This document shows, in pieces, positions 42,901-52,060 of a DNA stretch of 64,000 nucleotides. The notes under the pieces were generated by a model. That model worked only from the letters and a program-made list of their open reading frames with translations, was not told where the DNA came from and ran no database searches. The stretch comes from Nemopilema nomurai. Taxonomy: Eukaryota; Cnidaria; Scyphozoa; Rhizostomeae; Rhizostomatidae. Made by a program: the position numbers and the translations under genes. The stretch's first letter is position 1. Each line of letters starts with the position of its first letter. The DNA lies in the NCBI GenBank assembly GCA_003864495.1, contig PEDN01001360.1, positions 186,001-250,000 on the forward strand, read 5' to 3'.

Positions 42901-43136
42901 AAGTCATAAAATGAAGTTTATTTTCTCAGAGCCTCATAGGTAAAATAGCATTGTTGCTTTCGTATAATGAAATTGTGTATAATTAATGACAATGAAGTCA
43001 AATACGAGCAGAAGAGTAGCACTAAACAAAATTTTGTGAGAGGCTGCTCTTTTATAAAAAATTCGTATCTAATCGTACCGACGGCTTTGTCGAGCTTTAC
43101 TTCAGAGTTTAACCATCTGCAAAGAATATCCGTCAT
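12927..43136 (-). CDS. SPEF2: SPEF2 (sperm flagellar protein 2 / KPL2), 58 coding exons plus a probable stop exon
   Basis: Full-length orthologue of the cilium central-apparatus protein SPEF2, which corresponds to CPC1 of the C1b projection in Chlamydomonas and in vertebrates is needed for sperm tail and motile-cilium function. I assembled 58 exons with GT-AG sites and consistent phases; they total 5,604 nt or about 1,868 residues, close to the vertebrate length (about 1,820). The start MTDILCRWLN matches the conserved N terminus, with A at -3. Exon groups are listed in the next six entries. Two donors are weak: GTCTCT after 38881 and GTGTCA after 31661. The C terminus is least certain: the last conserved exon ends at 13022, and a good acceptor (ttttgcag) then places TAA at 12929-12927 immediately. 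The gene is more finely split by introns than I remember for vertebrates. Confidence 0.95.
13022..17454 (-). CDS. SPEF2: SPEF2 exons 49-58: EF-hand-like and C-terminal region
   Basis: Exons 17347-17454, 16882-16959, 16542-16592, 16059-16241, 15677-15760, 15257-15319, 14637-14762, 13908-13958, 13530-13610 and 13022-13144 encode residues 1553-1868. Conserved blocks are the Pro-rich SPTPPPPPSPKE, FSDIAPSGLISAKAFSDTML, LPDNWMAVSSNQ, EYLDWKAFLLSAAKPWP with VDDLKIGRVGREDFEK (an EF-hand-like pair lacking a full calcium loop), AFFDLFAATVHDWLSIDYVD, LLYFSAVADPLEGFLRALSV, and EGIPIYLLLQHPVMRDC. All internal junctions here are phase 0. The end is uncertain: splicing from 13022 to the acceptor at 12931-12930 gives an immediate TAA, so the protein would end LP. 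Confidence 0.92.
16960..18862 (+). other. Antisense coding-like fragments in two SPEF2 introns
   Basis: On the plus strand, opposite SPEF2, several stretches read like protein. In the intron 16960-17346 there is a segment with FAFDICKTMNAGKKAQALSD, and a frameshift later KSIPNGEGTKD and NGGLIKFRVKKV ending in TAA at about 17188-17190. In the intron 17455-18862 there are LEAGHCGILKVSVIQCSD (near 17555-17620), DLENAWQKALVELDSSIKS (near 17725-17785), INFLKEEAPGDLTVLIKIK (near 18150-18210), and a segment near 18320-18400. No intact frame links them and stops or frameshifts separate them. They could be a decayed insertion (retrocopy or transposon), or chance. I recognise no family with confidence. 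Confidence 0.2.
18863..25102 (-). CDS. SPEF2: SPEF2 exons 37-48: conserved SPEF2 core
   Basis: Exons 24975-25102, 24435-24501, 23698-23769, 22886-23108, 22422-22614, 22020-22173, 21487-21534, 20972-21134, 20470-20580, 20044-20111, 19823-19893 and 18863-18962 encode residues 1087-1552. Strongly conserved blocks include FRNIREEREHIYRYMYKSR, LKRPDTKQEFVSAWQK, DDEDTKAELHQQLD, GELNRYQDTCKLLKDYYVGM, SFTRIALVEL, RIPLVPRRPK and DMNDWLGQRFVQEMER. In vertebrates the region around here includes the segment reported to bind IFT20; I infer but cannot show that this is kept. Linkers at exons 42 and 44 are basic and low in complexity. Confidence 0.94.
19575..19805. repeat. Foldback repeat, copy 1 (in a SPEF2 intron)
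   Basis: An imperfect inverted repeat of about 28 bp: left arm 19575-19603 (ccccctccctcc then gaacaatgttg) and right arm 19677-19706 (caacattgttatag then gggaggaggggg), with a loop of about 73 bp. A tail with gaggtgttccaagaactg and ttggcagg follows to about 19790. Related sequence occurs at 50.9 and 62.3 kb, so this is a dispersed element rather than a local hairpin. No coding capacity; size and structure resemble a MITE or foldback element. Confidence 0.6.
23954..24193. repeat. 121-bp tandem duplication with internal palindrome
   Basis: Two nearly identical copies, 23954-24074 and 24075-24193, period 121 bp, differing at only a few bases. Each contains the palindrome aactgtcataacagtt. It lies in the SPEF2 intron between 23770 and 24434. 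Confidence 0.92.
25544..26717 (-). CDS. SPEF2: SPEF2 exons 33-36: Pro-rich and basic Ser-Pro linker
   Basis: Exons 26685-26717 (11 codons), 26331-26373, 25800-26117 (318 nt, the largest) and 25544-25644 encode about residues 922-1086. The large exon is a Lys/Arg/Gly/Pro-rich stretch with repeated SPSP or TPSPS motifs (for example KARTPSPSKQ and SRSPSPKAKGG), which are likely proline-directed kinase sites. It is clearly more GC-rich than its flanks. The last exon ends with GSPEWEYVAEPLDE, matching the conserved EEWVYV motif that opens the SPEF2 core. Vertebrate SPEF2 has a comparable Pro/Lys-rich linker in this place. Confidence 0.9.
26732..26752. repeat. (AT)n microsatellite
   Basis: About ten AT dinucleotides just upstream (in the gene's sense) of the 33-nt SPEF2 exon at 26685-26717. 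Confidence 0.9.
27027..32662 (-). CDS. SPEF2: SPEF2 exons 22-32: adenylate-kinase-like domain
   Basis: Exons 32560-32662, 31661-31773, 30970-31060, 30054-30196, 29147-29250, 28871-28934, 28423-28539, 28143-28230, 27769-27904, 27270-27361 and 27027-27076 encode residues 555-921. A proline-rich lead is followed by an intact Walker A, GKFFSGKS (about 573-580), then LVDIIVEEI, GWILDGFPMT (about 746-755) and a LID-like stretch RRAEGRTYDP through HQEFDPPPE. In true adenylate kinases DGFP is followed by Arg that binds AMP; here it is Met, as I recall for SPEF2 in general. An acidic, low-complexity insert (exons 24-25, about residues 627-704) splits the domain. It probably binds nucleotide; catalysis is doubtful. 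The end of exon 23 could alternatively be 31694 (donor GTAACA). Confidence 0.92.
29427..29511. repeat. Imperfect tandem duplication, about 43 bp
   Basis: Two diverged copies of a unit aaagtttaatgataaaacct followed by gtcggtgacatgg-like sequence, in the SPEF2 intron between 29251 and 30053. Non-coding. Confidence 0.6.
32995..39876 (-). CDS. SPEF2: SPEF2 exons 7-21: charged coiled-coil region
   Basis: Exons 39770-39876, 39342-39405, 38881-38967, 38527-38574, 37854-37936, 37065-37134, 36275-36343, 35932-35994, 35477-35595, 35049-35118, 34755-34880, 34429-34490, 34200-34272, 33579-33668 and 32995-33111 encode about residues 139-554. The segment is rich in Glu, Lys and Arg with heptad-like spacing, and contains conserved SPEF2 blocks such as KIREATVKIPKP, YVAKIRRRLEEDAKARK, REKRRRRVLVEQL, NRLMRQSQMERRIAVQLMH, RLKDFADALDREA and NIVLGHALHRMFS, the last just before the kinase-like domain. 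Exons 10 and 11 are the least conserved, so their limits are less sure. The donor of exon 9 (GTCTCT) is non-consensus. Confidence 0.88.
40142..40250. repeat. Degenerate GACT/GATT simple repeat
   Basis: A run of tgactgactgg, gattgactgactgatgg and gatcaattgatcaatcaact-like tetranucleotide motifs in the intron between SPEF2 exons 6 and 7. Low-complexity sequence. Confidence 0.6.
40332..43136 (-). CDS. SPEF2: SPEF2 exons 1-6: N-terminal CH domain
   Basis: Exons (minus strand) 43079-43136, 41854-41927, 41205-41233, 40999-41080, 40656-40736 and 40332-40421 encode residues 1-138. The order of motifs follows the SPEF2 CH domain: MTDILCRWLN, then FSNGYLIGEILSKHGLQDDF, KLNNFTRMEPTMALLGIPFD, and GVATRLIYQLFIALGRK. 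This is the divergent calponin-homology type shared with SPEF1 and other ciliary proteins, expected to contact microtubules or partner proteins. Exon 3 is only 29 nt. Phases run 1, 0, 2, 0, 0, 0 at the successive donors. Confidence 0.95.
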
Positions 43137-45369
43137 TTTTGTTGATTTCTGCTCCCACGCTTGTTGCTTTTGGCGTTGTTTGACAATGCGCCTGGGAGAA
43201 TTACTCCAAAAAATAAGTATAACTAGAAATCGCGAACATTAGGCCATTTGCTCAATTTATCAGTGGCTTTACTGTTGTCATAGTTACACAGCTATGACAG
43301 TCTCCTCGGAGAGAGGCCACGGTCCGGAGCAACAGAGAGTGCCATTTGACCCTTGTCGATGTGACAATGAAAAACTAGTGATAATTTTGACAAGCACCCA
43401 AACATTGTTATAGATGAAGTCTGAAGATGAAATGAGTCAAGCAATGTAAATATGATGCAATGACATGTAGGGCTGCGTCGGTTAGACAGAAAAGCACTTG
43501 ACAAGTAGATACATTTAATATATGTGGCGACGAACTAGTGAAATTTATCAAGAATAAAGTAACTAAGCTAGAATCAGATAATTAATTTTCTTGCAAATTC
43601 AAAAATCATTGAAAGTTGCGATTAAAGTGAACTTTTTCTAGAGCCGAGAGACTTTCTGTGGGTCTGACCATATTTGCTTCAACAGAAATAAAACATTTTG
43701 CCTTCGTAATGAACAGCAACAAGAGCTTTAGTTACCAATCAATCCTGCTTTAATCGAATCTTCCTATGTCTTACCTTAAGCATCAGTTGCTCCACGCCTT
43801 TTTGTCTTGATTTATATCTGGTCTTTCTCTATATGTATCTTAGCTATCAAACAACGAGTGTCATTTGTCTTACTCTATTGATTTGGTTCTACTCCATAAA
43901 TATCTTTGTTCGCAATCGGTAATTGTATTTTGTCTTATTCTGTTAATTCCTTTGGTCCTTTTTTACACATGTCTTATTCTAGATATAAGTTAAGCATCCA
44001 TTTTGTGATGTGTTAAGTGTGCATTCTTAACTTGAAGATAACCTTCTTAGCAAGTACTTTTTCAGCATTTTCTTAAACCCCAACAGTCCTCGTCTTAAAG
44101 TCAGTTTGCATGATGAAATTTTGACACATAAGTCTGACTAGTAAGTGAAAGTTGCATAGGTTTTTAACTTATGATATATTATGTGAGCCAGTATCATATC
44201 AAAACAGACTATGCGTAAGTAAGGCGTGAGAATAGCAATTCTTAAAAAGAACAAGACTACATTTGCCTCGAGAATAATATAATTAAATAACGATTCGCTA
44301 GGGAAAAGGATGCTCTGGGTTCGGGATTGGATTCTGCGGGAGAGAGGAACGCGGGGCCAACCATTCACTACTGAAAGTGACGGGCTTATGAGACAAAATT
44401 GTATCCTGTAAACTGGCCTTACAAGAAGAAGAGTAGCTTGGTACTGAGTAGATTGTGCACATTGTTAAGTAGATGGATGCTGCCTAAACTTTTAGAAAGC
44501 TTCGACTAGAAAAGCTTTTTGTTGCGATTCTGCCTTCACAACAGACTTCACGATTTCAACAAGGGTACAATCAGCTTTACAATAGATCCTATTGTGCATT
44601 TAAAGAAGACTATAAAAACAGTTTTGAGGCTCTAACGAAATGTATAAATGGGGGCAGTAGGTTGCCTTTTCTAAAAAAGCACCTTATCAAAAGTAAGCCA
44701 TTGGCACATCATATATGATGGTGCACATTGTTACGTAGATGCATACTGCCTTTATAAAGATCTCGATTCAAGAGAGAATGAATATTCTGACGTCGTTTTT
44801 CACTTGCATTCTAATTCTCAGGTCATTTTCATTCGCAGTTTATCATATGATATATAGCAATTAAAATTTAATATCTAATTGATTTCATTCCTATATATCA
44901 TTCTTACTTAAATTACGAAATTGAAGGGACTATAACTTCCTTCACTTCCAAACTGGATGAAAAATGGCTGAAAAAGCCCACGATTTTACAACTAAGCCCA
45001 TATTTACCATTCAACGAGTTTCTGTAGAGAGCTTTATTTCAAATATTCACTTATGTCTGAAGATTTTTCCATCTATTTATTAAAGTCTTCATCGTGTAAA
45101 CTGAACGTCTTGTTCTTATTGAGACTTTTAAATCAACACCATATGCATAAAGTTCGAATAGACTCTAAGATCCAGGTCAGCTAAGAAATTTATTTCTTAG
45201 GCTAAGTCATCATTAAATATTTAATCACAGTGCAATGGTACCAGCCTTTCAGGCAGCAATTCTCTTATGTAGAAATGTCTGAAGTTATCTATGTGATATA
45301 CAAATTCTTGTTTACCAAGATCTACAATGAATTCACCAAAGCAGATTCAATAAAGGAGAAACTTTGACG
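43137..45369. other. Intergenic: SPEF2 5' side to the CXorf65-like 3' end
   Basis: No gene seen in 2.2 kb between two minus-strand genes. SPEF2 regulatory sequence should lie just above 43136; I find no clear TATA box. A diverged direct repeat pair beginning gtgcacattgtta with agtagatg or cgtagatg occurs near 44455-44515 and 44720-44780. The remainder is AT-rich. Confidence 0.5.
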
Positions 45370-47194
45370 TCAGCGCGAAGGTCGCATCTTGGTGGGCTTT
45401 TTGGCACTTGTGAAAAGGAAAGATTGTGTCCGCCTGTTGTTCGAATCCTTGGCGTATGTTCTCCGGCCAGAAGTCTTGGTTCTCCCGTTCGATGCTCCTT
45501 CGCTTTCCGCCAGCCGTTGATCCTCGTCTTTCTTCATGGCCTCTTCCCTGACTAGGCTCAGCTTCCTTAGGAACCCATCGTTAACGACGCTGCTGTTATT
45601 AAGAAGGGGCGTGTACAGAGGGTAGTTTTGGGAGCAATCTGCAAGGCAATCACACAGTTCAATACAATATAGAGTTTAACGCATTCATGCTAACGTAGCC
45701 TTTGTGAATGCCCATAGTATAAATTGAATGTATGTTATCAAATGAAACGAAAGTATTACATCACAAATAAGTGAATCAATGTAAAATACAAAAGGGTGCA
45801 TGAGAGCCCCTGTGTTCCGCAGACAAATCAGGATCATAATCACTTTCATCACAAAACATCCAGTAGTCTGGAAATGTATGTTTACAAAGCTTTCTGAATA
45901 GCTTTAAAATCGATGTAACTCGAAGAGATTTTCCACTGCTCCTGTGCAGAATCTCCATTTCCTCTATCAGCGGCCCTAATAGTCAGTACACAAAGAATTC
46001 TATTTCCACTTGCGTGTTAAAAATTTCAAATGCCGACTTAAGTGTTCTGTGGTTAACCAGTGCATGAAAAATTGGATATGATTATCTCCATCTTAATAAA
46101 TAATATTAATGATTTGCTGTCATACCAAGATGAACAGCCACATCATGCGTTATACGTAACCGGCTTTTAACTTCTAGATTATTTTTGACAATATTTTTTA
46201 TCCTAATGAATTAAATCCTTCTTCGTAAATTACTCAGATATCTTCTCGTTATCAGAATTGATATATTTGTTTCATTTATGGCGCGATTCCAGCTCTTTAA
46301 TGAGCCACTATTCCTCGACTTTGTCGATCGAAGCTAGAAATTCAAAAGTTTATGTATTGGAAGTATCAAGGCATTAGAATTTTCGACTTATGCATCAACT
46401 GATTTAATGTAAAAAAAGGGTCGCAGAAAGAGACAGGAAAAAGATATAAACTAGGATTCAAACTAAAAAGGCAACTACTTACGCTCTTTCCTTACTAGTA
46501 TATAGACTCCCCTTGCCTTTAGAAATTCACTTCCATAACTATTTCCTCTTTCATTCAGATACATAACCATGCCATTTTCGTCGGCCAAATCAACAGATCC
46601 TTGAGTAAAGAAAACCGAACAAAATTATTGACATTAACCTGGTATAAATGCAAACAATCATACTTCTACGAAACCTTTAGGATTAACTTTTTATCTCCTT
46701 GGCAATATTTCTTTGCATCATTCCCAAAGGATGGATCATACACATTCTATTTCACATGGCGAAATCTTGAATCAGCAGGGAAAGAGGAATGCAGTATGAC
46801 TCAAACCTTCGCTCATAGCATCGCACTTCTCTTTGATGCACTCTAAAAGAACTTTAGCCCGACAGTTGATGTTGAAAAAGTGTTCTTTGCCATCTGTGAA
46901 AAAACACCGAGCAAAAATATATAAAGCTTTAAATTGAAGCTTGAAATGTAATAAAAACAAAGTCGGCTAGGCCAAAATACAATTCCAACTCATACTAAAC
47001 TTCGTTATCATTTAGCTGATTCAAACCGCACATGTATTTGAAATGCTTAGTTCAGTGGCTAATGTGTTCCCCCAGTCAATGCTGTCCACTGATTACCCGT
47101 CTTGCTACTTTAAAGCTCTTTTATACAAGTATACAAATATACATTATTACACAGACAAACGATACCCACCTCCATATTTCACTATCATAAACAT
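45370..47194 (-). CDS. CXorf65/C22orf15-family protein, four exons, complete
   Basis: Exons 47170-47194, 46807-46893, 46483-46599 and 45370-45638 join in phase (each internal junction phase 1) to a 165-residue protein. The N terminus MFMIVKYGDGKEHFFNINC, then VDLADENGMVMYL and FLKARGVYILVRKE, match the family motifs as I remember them for human CXorf65 (MFIFIKHGD, NINC, IDLCDETG, FLTARNTYY), and YTPLLNNSS matches its FVPLLKN. The function of the family is unknown. The hydrophobic and charged pattern of residues 1-80 suggests a small beta-grasp (ubiquitin- or CIDE-N-like) fold; this is inference. The C-terminal 60 residues are basic and Ser/Thr-rich and probably disordered. The stop is TGA at 45372-45370. 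Confidence 0.9.
45844..45975 (-). CDS. Possible cassette exon of the CXorf65-like gene
   Basis: In the last intron (45639-46482) a 132-nt segment has an acceptor (ctattag) and a weak donor (GTGATT). It starts and ends in phase 1 like its neighbours, is divisible by three and is fully open. Including it would add 44 residues such as PLIEEMEILHRSSGKSLRVT and HTFPDYWMFCDE between RKE and the PLLNN motif. Human members of the family have a few extra residues at about this place. It may be a real alternative exon or chance. Confidence 0.3.
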
Positions 47195-48598
47195 TTTTCG
47201 CCGCGTTTTGACACCAAGAAGCTTGCTTTCTTACTTTCTGACTAGTAATTTAACTGATCTGATTGTTGTTGATTTGTTGAAAAACCTGTGAAATTCTTGG
47301 CTATTGCTAAACTGCTGTTTGCACCAAGCTTGGCATCCCATTTAAAGGTTGTTTACAAAAGTGAATAACAAATCTTTTCTCTTCCTCTTCCACTGTCAAT
47401 AGCAAAGCAGGCAACAACCATGATCGTAAACATAAATATTTTATTATAATGCTCGAGGACAAAAACAGGGTTTGCCATTCGTTAAATCGCGCAAACATGA
47501 GTAGAAGCTAGGATCGTATGGAAATATTCCCTAAATCCAAAGTCTGCGCATTTGCGAAGAAATTCCCTTTAGGCACGGAAACCGCCGCTACAAGGAAGTA
47601 ATCTTACGCGTGGCAGGAATTCGACGAAAATTTGCCAGGAAGATAATTCTTGAAACCCATGAAAAGTCGCCTTTCGTTGGGTCGGGTTACCATACTACCA
47701 AGTGTACTGCAAAAATAGCAATTTTTCGGGCTTTATCAATACAGAAATTACAAGTTCCTAAGATTCTTGGTTTCGTTATGATCAAAGGGTCAATTCTGAT
47801 ATCTATTCATTTGTGTTCAAAGTATTAGACAATTATGCTCATTCTAATGCATGATTCGGCTCTGTTAACCTTCAGTTACAAACTTCAAATCAAAATCTGT
47901 CTCGATTAGGAAAAACAGCCTTATATTTCAGAGCAAGAAACGCTTGAAATACTTTTTAGCTTTTAGCTTAGCCATCAGCCATTTTGATAAATATTTCATT
48001 GTGCAGCATTTCATGAAAGCGCCGTGGAAAGAATATTTTTATGTCCGAAACTTCTTCGTCTTCGTGTGCAGACGCTGGAAGATGACCGATTGGTTACAAA
48101 AATAGCCGGAGATAGTCAGGCTAAAACCACCTCGACTGATTGTGTTCCTCCATGAAGAAACGTATTATATTTGGTCACAGTGTAAGACAGAAAGCCGAAA
48201 AAGCAATTGACGTTTTATAGTACTTTGATTCAATAGGAATATGTAGAACAGATGTTCTAACGAACTACATGGCTGTACATTGTTAGTCAAACAGGGGAAG
48301 AAGATGCGACTACAAGCTCTGGCTGGTGAGCTGCCACTAAAAGTAATTTGTCTGGCGTGAATTCTTCCGTGTGGAATTAACGATCAGAAAAAGTTCTAAG
48401 TGATTTTTGCTCCTTCTTTATCAATAGATTGTGTAGCCGGAAGGGGGAGGCTGCCATGAGGCGAGAAAGTGAGGCAACGCTTGGCAGTAATTAAATTTCG
48501 CAAAGAAAATTTGCCTGAAGCTGGTAATCTTTACGTTTAGTATATCGTCCTTTCCAATCAATAATGCTTATAGCTCTAAAAGAGAAAACGCAGTCCTT
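47195..48598. other. Intergenic: no gene seen
   Basis: Sequence between the CXorf65-like gene and the first lectin-like gene. Short frames at 47307-47498 (minus) and 47610-47828 (plus) have no recognisable content or splice sites. Confidence 0.5.
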
Positions 48599-50014
48599 TC
48601 ATTCATGAATGAAGTACCCAAATACTTCAAGCTCGCACACTTCGACATAGCCGTTGGCACCGACTGTCACATAACGGCCTAATGTGTTGCTGGGACAGCT
48701 CACCGAGACACTGGTACTGGATGATGGGATGGATACCCTTGTGGCACATGCAGGGTTCTCTTGTCCCCCATTGTCAAAGCGAGGACCAACCAGGATATTG
48801 AATTCATCCATGCTCCTATCTGCGTCTCCTTGGCTGAATAGTTTCACTGATCTGACGTACGCTTCCTTTCCTAAATCCACTCGTAGCCAAGAGCTTGCTT
48901 GTACATTTGTCGTTACACAGGCTGCAGAACCTGTTGCCATGTTTCCATCTACAGCAAGAGATCCACCCGTCGTTGAATTGTTCGACAGTGTCACAGTCTT
49001 GCCTCGAGCAAGATTCTCCACTTGGACTGTCAAATTAAGAAGCGGTAAAAAATCGCTTGAACGTCATGTCAATGATAGCAATATTATTATAGACCTACTA
49101 TATCCTCGTGAGATTCCTAAAAACTATTGTTTAAAATCAGGAACTTTCTTAGCAGGCCTGGTCTTTATATTATTACTATTGCTTTCAGCAGCAAGCATTC
49201 AGCATTAAACAGTGCCCTGACAAAGAAGAGATCAACCCTCCCAAATGTATTTTAATGTTTAATGTAAAGGACCATGAAACACTAAAAAAACTTGAAGCTA
49301 TTGTCTACCCTTATCCATGCTTTAAGTTGAATCCAAAGCTTCATTCGCAACAAAAATTTTCCTTGACTTGCATTTTTCATTTCTGTGACACGTCACAAGC
49401 TGTTAATCTCCCTCCTAAGTAAAGCATCAGTCAATCTGGGAAAAAGTTTGGTGTAAAATTGACGCTTAGCAGCAGACAACATTGTTCGGGGGGGGGGGGG
49501 GGGGGGGTGATTGAACGTGAGTCAAGGAATTGTCGTAAATGTGTCAACAATTTGGGCAGGCATTGTAGGCGGTGGGCAAACTTTTACTACAGGTCAAGGA
49601 AAATTTGATGACTTATCATACCAGACCGACTCATCTCTTTGAAAATTAAGCTCTTCAAACAAAGTTACCATATTTCAAAAGTTGTAGTAACAGGCAGTAA
49701 TGAGCTACAGGTTCTGAAGAAATATACTAACCTATGCGAATCTTCTTCCAGATGCCAATGTAATCATCGTGCGAATCCAAATGATGTTCATCGGGCAACA
49801 TCTCGAATTCTTCTGAGCCACGCTGCTTTACAACAAATTGACAATTGTCACTTCTGCTGCACTGAAAAATTATTTTATTAAATTTGGCAGTGTTGAAAAT
49901 TGTTTTGGTCGCCGAATCGGTACTCTCTAGCTTTTCAAAGTAGGTCCCAGTGGATGCCAGAGAAGGAAAAAGGATTACAATGCATGCAATTTTTTGCAAA
50001 GTGGTAGCCTTCAT
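48599..50014 (-). CDS. Secreted PAN-like / F-type-lectin-like (F5/8 type C) protein A
   Basis: Two exons, 49732-50014 and 48599-49026, join G|TC (phase 1) to a 236-residue protein. Residues 1 to about 22 are a signal peptide (MKATTLQKIACIVILFPSLA). Residues about 23-94 form a short domain with KIIFQCSRSDNCQFVVKQ, which I read as a reduced PAN/Apple-like segment. Residues about 96-236 are an F5/8 type C or F-type-lectin-like domain: NLARGKTVTLS, SLAVDGN, SSWLRVDLG, NPACATRVS, GRYVTV and VCELEVFGYF, with four cysteines in the lectin positions. The sugar-binding Arg-Gly-Asp-Cys-Cys motif is replaced by QGDADR, so fucose binding is doubtful. An upstream ATG at 50029 is in frame, but 50014 gives the better signal peptide. 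Nearest relative is protein B. Confidence 0.85.
49488..49507. repeat. Homopolymer run of 20 G
   Basis: Twenty consecutive G in the intron of lectin-like gene A. Exact length in an assembly is unreliable. Confidence 0.95.
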
Positions 50015-50157
50015 TCTGTGATAATGCACGCGAGTCTTAAAGGAACTTCGATACTCGGCCTTTGATATAATTATGCTCGATCTATCTTCGCAAATTGTGC
50101 ATCCTTTTCAGCAACTTATAACTTTTAAAATGTCTGGAGCCTCTCGTATTTGATGGT

Positions 50158-50164
50158 TTATATA
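50158..50164 (-). promoter_or_regulatory. Probable TATA box of lectin-like gene A
   Basis: TATATAA on the minus strand about 145 bp upstream of the ATG at 50014, leaving room for a 5' UTR of about 110-120 nt. Gene B has a TATA-like motif at a similar distance, which supports the call. Confidence 0.4.
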
Positions 50165-50887
50165 GAGACCACAGTCTTTCATACAGCTGCATTTGACACA
50201 GCAGTTTGATTAAGGATCCACCTAAAGAAACATTACTTCATTTACGAAATTGCTCGAGGACTTTTCAGCAAAAACGTGTTCTCAACAAACAAGAAAATTT
50301 CAAGGAAAATCCTTGTTTGCTTGTAGATTCGTGTTTGGTTATCGTAATCTAGAGCCTAGGTTTATCCAAAAATCAAGAAAATTTCGCACTTTGAGAGGTC
50401 TTGGACAAGATTGTCTTAATTTAGAAAGCCATTCAATTTTTGTCAGAGAGGGATATAACATGGAGAAAAGAGGGAGTTTTGAGAAAGGGTATCATGCTTA
50501 CTTCAAGAGTACCATGCATGATTATTGAATCTTTAGTATCTTTGATGGCCAGCAGTTTTCTGTATTAAGTTCTGCAACTGCCAATCCGATGTGCACTTAT
50601 ACAAAACCTGTAACTCAATTGTATTTCATCTAGCAGACAACATAAGTAGAAAAGCTCTTTTAGCAAAGGAAGGTCTTGACTTTCTTCGCACAGTATCAAT
50701 TGCGGACCCGTATGTATTGCAACGCAGTAACAATTTATGAGTAAAGTTCAATATCTACAAAAATAGAATGATCAGCTAGTAAGGCAAAAATTGTGAAAGT
50801 GCCTTTGTTTATATCTTAAACAAAGGGCTTTATGTAGAATAAAATTTTAGCTTGGTTTGGAAGACCAAGTTCCCACCATGTTCAGCA

Positions 50888-51066
50888 ACCATCAATAACA
50901 GCACCATTTTTGCATCCAGCCCTCTTTCCCAGGCTGACTGGACGCTGTACTTTGATACCATTGTATTGTGGGGAAGGAGGGGGGACAACCGTTAATAACA
51001 CGTCAAAGAAATAAAGTACGCAAGATATCGAGGTGTTCAAAGGATTCTTGACAGGTATGTAGATAA
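50888..51066. repeat. Foldback repeat, copy 2 (diverged)
   Basis: Collinear with 19632-19805: catttttgcatcca, gtactttgataccattgtat, ggaaggagggggg, and a tail tatcgaggtgttcaaagg with cttgacaggt. The left arm appears lost or strongly diverged. Non-coding, between lectin-like genes A and B. Confidence 0.5.
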
Positions 51067-52060
51067 CTCTTCGCATCCATACACGACTCCATTGCCAAAG
51101 TGTTATTGCTATGTTCGTGCTAGTTGTTACAGTAAGCTTTCAAGGTCAGTAGCGCATTGTTCTTCACATCCTACTTTTTTGGAATGCATAAAGCAAATGC
51201 TAACCCTCTTGTTTTAATTAACCATCGATAAAAAGTTAAATTAGTCGAGATTGAGTTGATCAATAAGAAACCGAAGCGAATAGTCTCAACCGCAGAATAC
51301 CGCAGAATATCATAGAATACCACAGGAGTTCCCGCTACTGTATTGAGAAGAAAATTTCTGACATCTTAAGTATTGATTCAATCTTCTTTTTCGGCTAATA
51401 ATTATTGGCGGTCTAATTAAGTTTGTTGAATCACTTACAAAAACTAGAGCACCGGCAAATGAAGAGCAGAGATATTAAACTTTTCTATAATCTATACATC
51501 AATTGACAAGTTAACTTTATAACAACAATGCATATTCACTTACAGTTTACTTGCATTTTAACTTATGTACCCGCCTACACGCTACATTCAAAAGCTTTAA
51601 GCTTCTTTTTTCAGTATTAATAAACTCGACATGTCAGTGTAGCATTTATATGATGCACAAAAATTAAGCAAAGGTTGAATATACAATAGCAAACGAGAGT
51701 AAATGTTGAAAATGAATGGTGGTGAAGCTTTTGCAGTACAAAACTTCACGTTTCCAAGAATAATATGGATACTCAAGATTTTGGTTTGCTAAAATCGTGT
51801 TTCCGTTGCTTTACTCAATTGGAAATAAGACAAGTTAAAGCAAGAAATTTAAACGCTAGCAAAAGTAAGCGGAGCTGCTGTTTTTCAAAATCTGTAGCTT
51901 GCTAAACGTTTGATGATAGTTGACTTGGTTCAGCAATAAGTGGATTACTAACTTTATAGACACAACTTGTACATTGGATTCCCTATCATTCTCCACTGAA
52001 AATTAACCATACTTTCCAATAGCGATACAGTGTCTTCTTTATCAGTTTCAGTGGCTTTTC
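51067..52060. other. Intergenic between repeat copy 2 and lectin-like gene B
   Basis: AT-rich sequence 3' of gene B; nothing recognised. Confidence 0.5.
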
